Shown piece by piece: positions 8,071 to 17,724 of a DNA stretch of 64,000 bases. Both the position numbers and the translations under genes were made by a program. Every line of letters begins with the position of its first letter. Position 1 is the stretch's first letter. Origin of the DNA: Verrucomicrobiaceae bacterium (GTDB lineage: Bacteria > Verrucomicrobiota > Verrucomicrobiia > Verrucomicrobiales > Verrucomicrobiaceae); assembly GCA_027486585.1 (NCBI GenBank), contig JAIXOU010000139.1, forward strand, positions 29,682-93,681. Direction: 5' to 3'. Under the pieces are notes generated by a model that was given only the letters and a program-made list of their open reading frames with translations, was not told the origin of the DNA and searched no databases.

Positions 8071-10011
8071 ATGTCCAAAGCACTCTATTATCGGGCAGAC
8101 ATAGATGGACTTCGAGGTATTGCAATCATTGGTGTTGTTCTCTACCACGGCGGTTTTGTAACCACTGGAGGTTACGTAGGGGTTGATGTCTTCTTTGTTA
8201 TTTCTGGTTTCTTGATCACCAACCTGATAGTTAGGGAGTTGGACGAAGATAGGTTCTCTATTGCGGATTTCTTGGAGCGGCGAGCTAGGCGCATTTTGCC
8301 AGCGCTTTGTGTTATGGTGGCAACTATGCTCCTGGCTGGCTACTTTCTTTTTTTACCTCCTGATTTCAGGAACTTGGCGGTCTCTGCTATCGCACTGATC
8401 GCCTCAGCGGCGAATATCCGATTCTGGCAGGTGGCTGGTTATTTCCAACCCGAAGCAGATGAGAATCCGCTTTTGCACACGTGGTCACTGTCCCTCGAAG
8501 AGCAGTTTTACATTATCGTTCCGCTTGCGTTGTGGGTTCTTTCCTGGCTCAAGCTTCGAAAGTGGTTGCCAATAGTGATCGGTTTTTTTTGCGCAACTAG
8601 TTTTGTTTTATCTGTCATCGGAGTTCACCTATCACCAACTGCGACTTTTTATTTACTTCCAACCCGCGCATGGGAATTAGCTGTTGGATCTCTATTGGCA
8701 GTAACTGCGGAACCGATTATATCTAATACAGTTAAACGGGTGCTCGTCGGGATAGGAATGCTAATGATTTTAGTGCCGTTCTTCATATACACCGAAGAAA
8801 CACTATTCCCAGGTATTGCCGCACTTCCTCCGGTATTGGGGGCTGCAATGATCATTGCAGCAGGAACAGGAGTGGCGGACACAACTTTTCCGTCCAGAAT
8901 CCAGCGAATTCTGTCATCCCGACTTTTGGTGGGAGCTGGACTTATATCTTACTCTGTATACCTTTGGCACTGGCCACTTCTATCAATTAACAGGTATGTT
9001 GATCAGTGGCAGGATTCTATTAGTGTTCGCGCCGTACTTGTCTTCACATCGGTATTGATAGGCTGGTGTTCTTGGCGCTTCATTGAGCGGCCATTTCGGT
9101 CGCGAAATTCGATAGGCTCTAGAAAAGTAGTTTTTGCCATCAGTACCTTGGCATTATTCTCTATTCTTGCTCCTGCGTTAGCCATCTGGCGCAGTCAAGG
9201 GTTACCTAATCGGCTGGGACAGCGAGGTCAAAAATATGCGGCAACCACTTTTGATTCTCGATATGTCAATGAAACACTAATTTCCGATATACCCGATCGA
9301 TTCGTCAAATTAGGGGCACACCACACCCCACCCACAGTATTTCTATGGGGTGATAGCCACGCCATGGCTATAATGCCAGCAATTGAGGCCGTTTGTCTTG
9401 AGCATAGGCTCTCAGGGTTAGCCGCAACTCATTCTTCAACTGCACCTGTTCTAGATTGGTTTAAAGTGACAAAGTTTGGACTTAACGAAAAGGCCATCGA
9501 CTATCACCGTGCATTGGTAGAATTTCTCGACAGCCCAATAGCCAAGCAAACACTGAAAGTTATTGTTTTGGCCGCATATTGGGAAGCTTATGTAGAACCT
9601 AAATCGAGTAACGAAGAATTCCAAAATGCAATCTTGAGAACAGCTCAACGTTTGAGAAATATTGGATATCACGTCGTCCTATTTGATCAAGTGCCCATCT
9701 GGTCGTGTAAGGTTCCTAGGGCTCTTGCGTTGCAAGAGTTGATTGGTTGGGAGAGCCTCAAAGTCTCACTCGAAAACAAATCTCCAACCGACTCAAACGC
9801 TGGTTTACAAAAGGTTTTTGGAAATCGTTTAAGTCTGTTGTCGGGCACTGATATATTGAATCCTAGGCCCTACTTTTTAGACACCCATGGAAGGGTTCTT
9901 GCAGCGGACGTTGAAGGTGCATTATTCAGGGATAACCAACATTTAACCACCCGAGGGGCGCTGAGACTCAAGCCTGCTTTTGATAAACTTCTATATCGGC
10001 TTAAAAGGTAG
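8071..10011 (+). CDS. Membrane acyltransferase 3 with C-terminal SGNH domain (OafA-like)
   Basis: 646 aa from ATG 8071; a TTG further upstream (8014) is in frame, but the family N-terminus (YYRADIDGLRGIAIIGVVLYH) begins just after this ATG. About ten membrane segments form the acyltransferase 3 domain with LRGIAI and GVDVFFVISGFLIT. From about residue 420 a periplasmic SGNH hydrolase-type domain follows, with the GDSHA nucleophile block and DNQHLT near the end as the Asp-His pair. Such fusions O-acetylate surface polysaccharides in the periplasm. It follows the permease closely. Confidence 0.9.
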   Translation: MSKALYYRADIDGLRGIAIIGVVLYHGGFVTTGGYVGVDVFFVISGFLITNLIVRELDEDRFSIADFLERRARRILPALCVMVATMLLAGYFLFLPPDFRNLAVSAIALIASAANIRFWQVAGYFQPEADENPLLHTWSLSLEEQFYIIVPLALWVLSWLKLRKWLPIVIGFFCATSFVLSVIGVHLSPTATFYLLPTRAWELAVGSLLAVTAEPIISNTVKRVLVGIGMLMILVPFFIYTEETLFPGIAALPPVLGAAMIIAAGTGVADTTFPSRIQRILSSRLLVGAGLISYSVYLWHWPLLSINRYVDQWQDSISVRAVLVFTSVLIGWCSWRFIERPFRSRNSIGSRKVVFAISTLALFSILAPALAIWRSQGLPNRLGQRGQKYAATTFDSRYVNETLISDIPDRFVKLGAHHTPPTVFLWGDSHAMAIMPAIEAVCLEHRLSGLAATHSSTAPVLDWFKVTKFGLNEKAIDYHRALVEFLDSPIAKQTLKVIVLAAYWEAYVEPKSSNEEFQNAILRTAQRLRNIGYHVVLFDQVPIWSCKVPRALALQELIGWESLKVSLENKSPTDSNAGLQKVFGNRLSLLSGTDILNPRPYFLDTHGRVLAADVEGALFRDNQHLTTRGALRLKPAFDKLLYRLKR

Positions 10012-10138
10012 TAAGTTTTGTCGTGGTAACAGCTTTCTAAAGGAGTATTATCAATTTTGGGATGTCCTCCATCATGGTTATTTATGGTTTCATAAAATTT
10101 TATATTTTATAAACTAGCAGTGGCACTTTAATCTAATA

Positions 10139-11422
10139 ATGTCTGAACCTATCATCAAAGTAGAAGGACTTTCGAAGCGCTATATTCTTGGGCATCAAGC
10201 TGCGCAAGAGCGCTACCAATCTCTGCGTGAAGCCCTTTCTAGGACTCTTCGTTCTACCCTGCGAACGACACGAGACATGCTTAGTGGAAGACAACTTATC
10301 CAAGGCGATGATCCTGAAGAATTTTGGGCACTCAAAGATGTATCATTCGAGGTGTGCAAGGGGGAGATTCTTGGTGTCATTGGCAGAAACGGAGCCGGAA
10401 AGTCAACACTTTTGAAGATTCTCAGCAGGATCACCGAACCAACTTCTGGACGGGTTACAATACATGGACGAGTGGCGTCCCTTCTGGAAGTGGGCACAGG
10501 TTTTCATCCCGAATTAAGTGGTCGCGAAAACATCTATCTCAATGGAGCTATTTTAGGAATGTCCCGAACTGAGATTCGGAGCAAGTTTGAGCAAATTGTC
10601 AGTTTTGCTGAGGTCGAGCGATTCATTGATACTCCCGTTAAACGTTACAGCAGTGGCATGTATGTGCGCCTTGCCTTCGCTGTGGCAGCGCATCTGGAAC
10701 CAGAGATCTTGATCATTGATGAAGTTCTTGCTGTAGGAGATATCGCATTTCAGAAGCGGTGCTTGGGTAAGATAAACGATATAGCTCGCAATGGTCGCAC
10801 GATCATTTTTGTGAGTCATGACATTGCTGCAGTGAGAAAACTTACTGTTAATGCCCTCTATCTTGAGCGGGGATCAGTAAAAATGAAAGCACGCACGGAG
10901 GAGGTCACGACGGCTTATCTTAAGCCACAGAGTGGAGATCAAAACTCTCCAGAACCTATTGCAAACTATCGACGACCATATCGAAATGAAGGGGTGCTTG
11001 AAATCGTTGGTGTGACAATTAATGGCCAGCCTTTTGGTCATGTTCAACTCATGATAGGTGAGAAGCTATGTATACGAATCCATTTGCATATTTCTAAGGA
11101 AGTGGAAAGCGGGCTCGCCTCTATTAATATTCTAGATAGCGAATTGCGTGTCGTTTCTTCCATCCTTTCATCAGACGTGGGTTACTATCTGAATGCTAAA
11201 GTAGGTGGCAGGACCATTAATCTTTCTCTGGATCAGTTGAGTTTGGCTCCTGGTATATACTTCCTTTCTCTTGGATTTAATCAGACTGTGAGTACCTTGG
11301 GTTGGGATGTCGTAGAAAATCTGCCGGGCTTCACCATAGATGGATCTAACAATAAAGCCTGGATGATGCGGCCAGATCGACCGGGTTCAATGTTGATACA
11401 GGCGGCAAATTGGAGCGAATAA
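10139..11422 (+). CDS. Wzt-like polysaccharide ABC exporter ATPase (copy B)
   Basis: 427 aa. Walker A GRNGAGKS is at about 82-89, the signature is [12 protein letters not shown], and the Walker B region is [11 protein letters not shown]. The N-terminal leader ([21 protein letters not shown]) matches copy C at 14443 much better than copy A. The C-terminal domain after about residue 270 is different from both, as expected for glycan-specific Wzt domains. It is preceded by a 127-nt AT-rich spacer that may hold a promoter, and followed at 25 nt by a methyltransferase gene. Its role is to energise glycan export with the permease at 7186. Confidence 0.93.
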   Translation: MSEPIIKVEGLSKRYILGHQAAQERYQSLREALSRTLRSTLRTTRDMLSGRQLIQGDDPEEFWALKDVSFEVCKGEILGVIGRNGAGKSTLLKILSRITEPTSGRVTIHGRVASLLEVGTGFHPELSGRENIYLNGAILGMSRTEIRSKFEQIVSFAEVERFIDTPVKRYSSGMYVRLAFAVAAHLEPEILIIDEVLAVGDIAFQKRCLGKINDIARNGRTIIFVSHDIAAVRKLTVNALYLERGSVKMKARTEEVTTAYLKPQSGDQNSPEPIANYRRPYRNEGVLEIVGVTINGQPFGHVQLMIGEKLCIRIHLHISKEVESGLASINILDSELRVVSSILSSDVGYYLNAKVGGRTINLSLDQLSLAPGIYFLSLGFNQTVSTLGWDVVENLPGFTIDGSNNKAWMMRPDRPGSMLIQAANWSE

Positions 11423-11446
11423 AATGGGTGCTTTTACACATGATTT

Positions 11447-12166
11447 ATGTCTAGAAAGTTAAGCCAATACATTGATCCGCCCTGCCGCCCTTGGACGCTT
11501 GATGGTTTTGTGAATCGGCGTCTCATTGTCCGTGCTGTCCGTGAGGTATTGCCTTGTTTTGCAGGGAAAGTTCTTGATGTGGGTTGCGGAGAGAAACCCT
11601 ATCGGCACCTGTTAACACACGAGCCCAGTCGGGCCACGAGTTATCTTGGTTTGGATCTACCAGGGAATAAATATAGCGAGCCTGATCTTGCCTGGGATGG
11701 CATTACGATACCACTGCCCACCAATAACATGGATAGCGTGATGCTTACTGAGGTGCTCGAGCATACCCCTGATCCGCAAACAGTGCTCCAAGAGGCGGCT
11801 CGGGTGCTCAAACCCAATGGGTTTCTCTTTCTCACGGTTCCCTTTATCTGGCCGATTCACTGCGTGCCCTATGATGAGTTTCGGTATACTCCGTTCGCAT
11901 TACTTCGATTCCTTGAAACGGCCGGCTTTGTCGACATTGAAATTAAGGCCACAGGAGGCCGACATGCGGTGCTTGCCGTGATATTGGGACTGTGGGTGAG
12001 AAGAAGGCCGCTCACATCTCGGGTCCATTTGGTGACCCGATGGATGCTATCTTATGCCCTTTGGCCAGTCATCTGGCTGTTATACAAACTCGATTGTCGG
12101 CCTTCAGCGCTTGAAGAAAGCACCCTTATCGTTGGGCTAAGCGCTTCAGCCAGAAAACCAGTCTGA
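11447..12166 (+). CDS. Class I SAM methyltransferase
   Basis: 239 aa. Motif I is KVLDVGCGEKPY (about 41-52), then MLTEVLEHTPDPQTVL and RVLKPNGFLFLTVPF. This is a Methyltransf_11-type enzyme of the kind common in O-antigen loci. A hydrophobic stretch near the C-terminus (WMLSYALWPVIWLLYKL) may dock it to the membrane. It directly follows the second Wzt-like ATPase, as methyltransferases also follow the other two copies. The substrate is unknown. Confidence 0.85.
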   Translation: MSRKLSQYIDPPCRPWTLDGFVNRRLIVRAVREVLPCFAGKVLDVGCGEKPYRHLLTHEPSRATSYLGLDLPGNKYSEPDLAWDGITIPLPTNNMDSVMLTEVLEHTPDPQTVLQEAARVLKPNGFLFLTVPFIWPIHCVPYDEFRYTPFALLRFLETAGFVDIEIKATGGRHAVLAVILGLWVRRRPLTSRVHLVTRWMLSYALWPVIWLLYKLDCRPSALEESTLIVGLSASARKPV

Positions 12167-12187
12167 GTTAGCACCACTAAGTGATCG

Positions 12188-13306
12188 ATGAATTTAGCCA
12201 TAGCATCGCCATCTGCCTCCGCTTATTCGGAGACTTTCATTCACATGCAGATGGCACAGCTACCCTGTCGTCTAAAGATTTATGGCGGGCCTGTTGCAGA
12301 GGAAACCATTCCAGGAGGTCGTATCTCACCAGCGCGAAACATCCACGGATGGTTTGATATTGTAAACGAATTGAGAATTGGAGGGAAGTGGAGAGATGGG
12401 ACTCAAAGGAGGGAACTGAAAAGGCGGCTGAAGCAAGCAAGTATTGATGTTTTATTAGCAAACTATGGTCCCACTGGAGTCGCACTTCTCCCTGTTTGTT
12501 TAGACCTAGACATACCTTTAGTCGTGCATTTTCATGGATACGATGCACACAAGGCAGATGTTGTTACTATGCACAGAGACGACTATCAAGATCTTGGTAG
12601 GTCTGCTAGTGCAGTTATTGCTGTTTCTCAACACATGAATCAGGCTTTGGTGTCGTATGGTATTCCACAGGACCGTATTCATGTGCTTCGATATGGGTGT
12701 GATCCAAATAGTTTTACCGAGAGGCAGTCTAGCCCATCCACGCCTACGTTTTTTGGTGTTGGTCGATTTACCGAGAAAAAAGCGCCTTATTTAACAGTCT
12801 TGGCATTCGCGAAAGTCGTGATGCAATTCCCTTCAGCAAGACTGATCTTAGCTGGTACTGGTGAACTTTTGGAGGCGAGTCAGAACTTGGCCATTTGCCT
12901 CGGGATAGGTTCAGCTGTGCATTTTCCAGGCGTGTTGAGCCATACAGAAGTTGCGAATTACATGCAGACTGCTACTGCATTTGTGCAACACTCGATTTGC
13001 CCCAAAACTGGACCTTGGAAGGGGGATTGTGAAGGCACACCGGTTGCTGTTATTGAGGCAATGATGACGGGACTACCCGTGGTGTCGACACGCCATGCTG
13101 GTATCAATGAGGTTGTGGAGGATGGGCGGACAGGACTCTTGGTGGGTGAGCGGGATGTGGAAGGGATGGCAGAAGCTATGTGTAAACTGGCGGGAGATAT
13201 TGAGTTGAATGCTTCACTCGGCCGTGCAGCGAGGCAAAAAGCGTTGAATAAATATACCGCGAATGACTACACGAGTAGTATTCTGCGTGTTCTAAGTAAT
13301 TTCTAA
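12188..13306 (+). CDS. Glycosyltransferase family 4
   Basis: 372 aa GT-B enzyme. The N-terminal half has the acceptor-side VVHFHGYDAH motif. The C-terminal half has GVGRFTEKKAP, LILAGTGEL and the EGTPVAVIEAMMTGLPVVST block, carrying the paired glutamates of the retaining GT4 family, then HAGINEVVEDGRTGLLV. Colanic-acid-type transferases share this layout. It adds a hexose-type sugar to the glycan intermediate; donor and linkage cannot be read here. It lies between a methyltransferase and a GT2 gene. Confidence 0.9.
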   Translation: MNLAIASPSASAYSETFIHMQMAQLPCRLKIYGGPVAEETIPGGRISPARNIHGWFDIVNELRIGGKWRDGTQRRELKRRLKQASIDVLLANYGPTGVALLPVCLDLDIPLVVHFHGYDAHKADVVTMHRDDYQDLGRSASAVIAVSQHMNQALVSYGIPQDRIHVLRYGCDPNSFTERQSSPSTPTFFGVGRFTEKKAPYLTVLAFAKVVMQFPSARLILAGTGELLEASQNLAICLGIGSAVHFPGVLSHTEVANYMQTATAFVQHSICPKTGPWKGDCEGTPVAVIEAMMTGLPVVSTRHAGINEVVEDGRTGLLVGERDVEGMAEAMCKLAGDIELNASLGRAARQKALNKYTANDYTSSILRVLSNF

Positions 13307-13346
13307 ATAACCAAATGTTAATTATGCGCTTAGGCGATATTTTCAC

Positions 13347-14360
13347 ATGAATAGTTCCACCTGCCCATTGCAAGTTTCCATCATAACTCCCACAAAAAAC
13401 CGCCTCTCGCTTCTCGGTGAGGCGATTGATTCGGTCTTGGCGCAGACGTTCTCTAACTGGGAGCATCTGATCGTCGATGATGGATCGGATGATGGTTCCA
13501 TTGAGATGGTTGAAAAGTTGGCGGCTTCCGATTCAAGAATCCGATTGATCAAGCGCACAGGCGAAAAAGCGGGTGCCAATGTCTGTCGTAATATCGGGAT
13601 CCGCGAGAGCCGAAGCGAGTTCCTAATCTTCTTAGATTCCGATGATCTACTCTCTGCGTCCTGTCTTGAAAAAAGGGTGGGGCTTATGCAGCGAAACCAA
13701 GATCTGGAATATGCGGTCTTTATGACGGGCTTTTTTGTGGAGACTCCAGGAGATAGATATCAGCAAAAGCCAGGCGACCTGTTTGGAGATGATCTTCGCC
13801 GCTTTTTATCCTTTGAATTTCCTTGGATCATTAATGCTCCAATCTGGAGAAAGAGCGCTTTGGAAAAGCTCCAGGGTTTTGATGAGACTCTCCCAAGTTG
13901 GCAGGATGTGGATCTTCACATCCGAGCTATTTGTGGCGGCTTGTTGTACGTGAAGGTTCCCGTGCTCGATCATCATGTCCGTTGGCAATACGATGAGGCT
14001 AAGGTCAGTGTTCTTCAAAGGCGCTCACCGAAACACTTGCAGGCAGCGTCAGCAATTTTGGAAAAATTTGAAGCCGAAATTCGGCGCGGACCTGGAATGG
14101 ATTGGATTCGGCAGAGAGCTCTGGTTGGTCTTTATTTTCTCGTCGCTGAGCTTTGGCTCAATGCGGGTTCTTTAAATTCAGCCCTGGATTTCTGGGGGAG
14201 GGGCTCGGTTCGGGGGCTCACCTGTAAACGTCTGTATGTCTCGGGCTATTTACTTTTGTTACTGCTAGCGTCTCCATTTCCACGTTCGTTAAGTGCGCGC
14301 ATGATTCATAAATGGAAAGGCTTCGCGCGCTTCCGAATCAATCCTTCAATGCTTGGTTGA
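13347..14360 (+). CDS. Glycosyltransferase family 2
   Basis: 337 aa GT-A enzyme: VSIITPTKNRLSLLGEAI, IVDDGSDDGS and metal-binding LDSDD at residues 96-100, with PSWQDVDLHIR on the acceptor side. A hydrophobic segment near the C-terminus (YLLLLLASPFPRS) may anchor it at the membrane. It is followed closely by the third Wzt-like ATPase, so it may act in the same glycan branch. Confidence 0.9.
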   Translation: MNSSTCPLQVSIITPTKNRLSLLGEAIDSVLAQTFSNWEHLIVDDGSDDGSIEMVEKLAASDSRIRLIKRTGEKAGANVCRNIGIRESRSEFLIFLDSDDLLSASCLEKRVGLMQRNQDLEYAVFMTGFFVETPGDRYQQKPGDLFGDDLRRFLSFEFPWIINAPIWRKSALEKLQGFDETLPSWQDVDLHIRAICGGLLYVKVPVLDHHVRWQYDEAKVSVLQRRSPKHLQAASAILEKFEAEIRRGPGMDWIRQRALVGLYFLVAELWLNAGSLNSALDFWGRGSVRGLTCKRLYVSGYLLLLLLASPFPRSLSARMIHKWKGFARFRINPSMLG

Positions 14361-14442
14361 TGGACGTTAGATGTGCAGATGCCACTGCTCGTCAAACCAA
14401 ACAATCTTTGATTCTACTTCTCAGGTAATTCGCCGCAATCTA

Positions 14443-15693
14443 ATGGCTACTCCAGTTATCACAGTTGAGCAGTTAAGTAAACGCTACTTTTTAGGTCATC
14501 AAGGCCCAAGGGAGAGCTATCAATCTCTTCGTGATAGCCTGGTGAAGCAGGGACGGACTTTGGCTCGGAAGAGCATGGAGTTGGTTCGTGGAAAGCAAGT
14601 TATTCAGGGAGACCGAGTTGAGGAGTTTTGGGCGCTCAAGGATGTCTGTTTTGAAGTGCAGCAAGGTGATGTTCTGGGCATCATCGGCAGCAATGGAGCC
14701 GGTAAGAGCACGCTACTTAAACTTTTGAGCCGAATCACTGAGCCGACCAAAGGTCGGATCACGCTTCAGGGCCGTGTTGCTTCCTTGCTTGAGGTTGGCA
14801 CAGGCTTTCATCCTGAACTGAGCGGCCGCGAAAACATCTTTCTCAATGGGGCCGTTCTTGGCATGTCGCGCGCAGAAATTCGCTCCAAATTTGATGAGAT
14901 CGTGGACTTCGCTGACGTGGAGCGCTTTCTGGACACACCGGTAAAGCGTTACAGCAGCGGCATGTATGTCAGGCTTGCTTTTGCCGTCGCAGCCCACCTT
15001 GAACCTGAAGTGCTCGTGGTCGATGAAGTTCTGGCTGTGGGAGATGCTGAGTTTCAAAAGAAGTGCATGGGCAAAATGGGTGAGGTTGCCAAAGGCGGTC
15101 GCACGGTTTTGTTTGTGAGTCATAACTTAGGAGCCGTTGTCGGCTTGTGTTCGCGCTGCCTACTGATGGATCACGGATCTCTCATTTTGGATTCTAGTCC
15201 AGCTGAGTGCGTGGCAGCCCATTTGAATCACGCCCAAAGCCAATCGGATCAATGGGTTCGTCCTTCATCACGCGAAGCACCCGTTTTGGGTTTTCGGGAA
15301 ATCAAAATCAACTTGGTGGGAGAGCAGCCTGATCTTATCTTAGAGATTGAATGTGCTTTCACTTCCCGAGCTTCAGACCATCGGGACGCTATGGTAGCCT
15401 TCGACATCAGTCAGCTTTCGGGTGGGGTGCTCATGCAGGCATTGCCTCATCCTCAGGGATTTCTAACCTCAAAACACACGGAACAGATCCAACGGTTCGC
15501 GATTCATTTGCCTCCCTTAATACCTGGCTCCTACAGCTTGACAGCTTGGATTGGGCCAAACAACTTAGAATCCTATGATATGGTGCGTGATTGCGTCTCA
15601 TTTGAGGTCGCGCACTCTCCTACACCTGGTAGAACTTTTCTTCACACTCCTGATCACGGCTACATTGCACCAAAAACTACATGGTTGGCTTAA
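14443..15693 (+). CDS. Wzt-like polysaccharide ABC exporter ATPase (copy C)
   Basis: 416 aa from ATG 14443. An upstream in-frame start at 14371 would add 24 residues with no family similarity, whereas the protein from 14443 begins like copy B (PVITVEQLSKRYFLGHQ). Walker A is GSNGAGKS (about 82-89), the signature [12 protein letters not shown], and Walker B is followed by [10 protein letters not shown]. The C-terminal domain (about 265-416) is unlike the other copies. It is followed 15 nt later by an FkbM-family methyltransferase. Confidence 0.93.
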   Translation: MATPVITVEQLSKRYFLGHQGPRESYQSLRDSLVKQGRTLARKSMELVRGKQVIQGDRVEEFWALKDVCFEVQQGDVLGIIGSNGAGKSTLLKLLSRITEPTKGRITLQGRVASLLEVGTGFHPELSGRENIFLNGAVLGMSRAEIRSKFDEIVDFADVERFLDTPVKRYSSGMYVRLAFAVAAHLEPEVLVVDEVLAVGDAEFQKKCMGKMGEVAKGGRTVLFVSHNLGAVVGLCSRCLLMDHGSLILDSSPAECVAAHLNHAQSQSDQWVRPSSREAPVLGFREIKINLVGEQPDLILEIECAFTSRASDHRDAMVAFDISQLSGGVLMQALPHPQGFLTSKHTEQIQRFAIHLPPLIPGSYSLTAWIGPNNLESYDMVRDCVSFEVAHSPTPGRTFLHTPDHGYIAPKTTWLA

Positions 15694-15708
15694 ACCAACC
15701 TCATTTTT

Positions 15709-16485
15709 ATGTTAAGATTTTATCGACGTTTTAAAGCTCTAAATAGAGTGATGAAGTGGAGGGATGCTATGCAGATGGCACTTTTTGATCCACTAACGCT
15801 AAAGGGAAGAGGACAGATCAATCTAATCGATGATTCGCGTCCCATTCATTTTCGAAGAGGCACTTCTGACTTTGCCTGTTTTGAGCAGATTTTTCTTTCT
15901 CAACAGTATCATTCCCCTTTCAAGATCGAACCGCTCACGATTGTCGATGCAGGGGCTAATATCGGAACTTCGGTGCGGTATTTTGCCGCAAAATATCCCG
16001 AGGCCGAGATTTGGGCGATCGAACCTGACGTCTCGAATTTCGAACTTCTCAAGAGCAATTGTGAAACACTTCCGCGAACACATCTGATTGCTTCAGCACT
16101 GTGGCCAAATAATGAGCCTGTTTTCTTTACTAATCTTGATGCGGCCAAGTGGGAGTTTGAAGTCACCAACGCCCCCCCTGTTGCGACCAGTCTAGCGCTG
16201 AGTTCAGTGACGATACCAGATATTCTTGCCCAGATCCCATCGGGCCGAATCAACCTGCTCAAACTTGACATTGAGGGAGCCGAGCGGGAGTTATTTCAGG
16301 AAAATACAGAAGCTTGGTTGTCAAAGGTGGATGTTCTTGTCATTGAGCTTCATGATCGTTTTAAACAAGGCTGTTCCAAGGCGTTCTACTCAGCCATCTG
16401 CACACGTGACTTTAATCAAGAGCAGGTAGGTGAAAATGTTTTCATCTACTTCACGCCAGAGAAAGCTGAATCAACCTTGGCGTAA
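15709..16485 (+). CDS. FkbM family SAM methyltransferase
   Basis: 258 aa. SAM-binding VDAGANIGTSVRYFA (about 79-93), then IWAIEPDVSNFELL and the FkbM-diagnostic LLKLDIEGAERELF. FkbM enzymes O-methylate polyketides and sugars; many occur in glycan loci. It follows Wzt copy C directly, giving each of the three Wzt genes a methyltransferase as its downstream neighbour. In O9a-type systems a terminal methylation is what Wzt reads; whether that applies here is inference. Confidence 0.87.
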   Translation: MLRFYRRFKALNRVMKWRDAMQMALFDPLTLKGRGQINLIDDSRPIHFRRGTSDFACFEQIFLSQQYHSPFKIEPLTIVDAGANIGTSVRYFAAKYPEAEIWAIEPDVSNFELLKSNCETLPRTHLIASALWPNNEPVFFTNLDAAKWEFEVTNAPPVATSLALSSVTIPDILAQIPSGRINLLKLDIEGAERELFQENTEAWLSKVDVLVIELHDRFKQGCSKAFYSAICTRDFNQEQVGENVFIYFTPEKAESTLA

Positions 16486-16520
16486 GCTGGATCGTACTGC
16501 CCAGACATAGCCAAGCAAAA

Positions 16521-17654
16521 GTGAGTTCCGTGTCAGAGCCGATCGTTAACAAAGGGCATTTAGCTTTTCTGGACTTAGTGCGTGGAATAGCCGTCTTAGG
16601 TGTCTTCATTTTTCATACACTTGATCCCGTGCTTCATCGTCATGAGGTGCCTTGGAGCGGTCTTTGGAGAAGCCTGCCCTTATCGGTAGCCGAGTTTTTC
16701 TTTACCTTGGCAAGTTTCGGGAAATACGGTGTGGCTGTCTTTTTCGTGATCAGTGGGTTTTGCATCCAGCTTAGCTACGCCAAAAGTAAGGACAAACACT
16801 GGCTCCCATTCTTTATTCGACGTAGCTTTCGAATTCTACCGACTTACTGGTTTTGGCTTGGAATTTTTACCTGTTTAACACTTGCTCTCTCATGGCAAGC
16901 AGGACTTACGCCGATCAGTTTCAAGAACATTGGAATGCATGGTCTATTGCTCCAAAACTTTCGAGGATCCGTTGTCTATAGCATCAATCCATCCTTCTGG
17001 AGTTTGGCGGTTGAGACTCAGTTGTACCTGCTCTTTCCAGTGCTCATTTTCATCGTTTCTAAATGGGGGTGGAAGTCTTCTTTAGTGTTGATCTTCCTCA
17101 TTGAAATCGGATTTCGGTTCTGGTCTTCTTGTGGTGGAATTGACATGAAACCGGGCGAGTTCTTTACCCTGAGGTACTGGTGGTCTTGGTGTATTGGTGC
17201 CTTTATTGCGGATCGTTATGTTTCGGGACAAAATCTTAGTCTAAAAAAGATTCCACTCTTTATTTGTCTCGGTTTAGTTCTCCTGACTTGGGCTTGGGAA
17301 CCCATGAGTCATTTTCTCTTTACCATGGTGGCCTTCAGCACAGCGGTTTGGCTCAGTCACCGATTGTCATATACCTATCCTACGCAGAGCCAATCCAAAG
17401 CGAGCGCCCTCAATTTACTTTCGAAGCCGCTGACCACACTGGGACTTTGCAGCTACAGCTTCTATCTCATGCACCAACCCGTTTTGATATTGCTGGCAAG
17501 AGTTTTTGAAGACTTCCAGATCCAGGACATAACGGTTCGTTTTGCATGCTGTAGCTTTTATGGACTATTGATTTTTGGTTTTTCATTGTGCAGTTACCGT
17601 TGGATCGAAATGCCCAGTCATCGCTTAGGTATCTATCTCGCGACAAATCATTGA
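16521..17654 (+). CDS. Membrane acyltransferase 3 family protein
   Basis: 377 aa. The start is GTG 16521, with GTG 16530 equally possible. It has roughly ten membrane segments and family motifs FLDLVRGIAVLGVFIFH near the N-terminus, KYGVAVFFVISGFCIQLSY, and FFIRRSFRILPTYW (the R-x10-H style active region of acyltransferase 3). There is no C-terminal SGNH domain, unlike the paralog at 8071. It likely transfers an acetyl or other acyl group to a sugar at the membrane. A good hairpin terminator follows the stop. Confidence 0.87.
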   Translation: MSSVSEPIVNKGHLAFLDLVRGIAVLGVFIFHTLDPVLHRHEVPWSGLWRSLPLSVAEFFFTLASFGKYGVAVFFVISGFCIQLSYAKSKDKHWLPFFIRRSFRILPTYWFWLGIFTCLTLALSWQAGLTPISFKNIGMHGLLLQNFRGSVVYSINPSFWSLAVETQLYLLFPVLIFIVSKWGWKSSLVLIFLIEIGFRFWSSCGGIDMKPGEFFTLRYWWSWCIGAFIADRYVSGQNLSLKKIPLFICLGLVLLTWAWEPMSHFLFTMVAFSTAVWLSHRLSYTYPTQSQSKASALNLLSKPLTTLGLCSYSFYLMHQPVLILLARVFEDFQIQDITVRFACCSFYGLLIFGFSLCSYRWIEMPSHRLGIYLATNH

Positions 17655-17656
17655 TT

Positions 17657-17693
17657 CGAGAGTCGAAAATTCGTTCTCGTTATCTCTTTTTTT
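17657..17693 (+). terminator. Rho-independent terminator candidate
   Basis: Starting 3 nt after the acyltransferase stop, an imperfect stem (CGAGAG pairing with TTCTCG, a bulged T, then CGA pairing with TCG) spans 17657-17679. It is followed by TTATCTCTTTTTTT. The stem plus T tract is the clearest intrinsic terminator within the polysaccharide locus and suggests a transcription-unit boundary before 17725. Confidence 0.5.
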
Positions 17694-17724
17694 GATGGGT
17701 TAAACAGTCGTTCAAGTTTATTTC

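Noticed and set aside
10012..10138. Sigma-54 promoter before Wzt copy B (TGGCAC)
   Set aside because: TGGCAC is present near 10121, but no TTGC element follows at the needed spacing.
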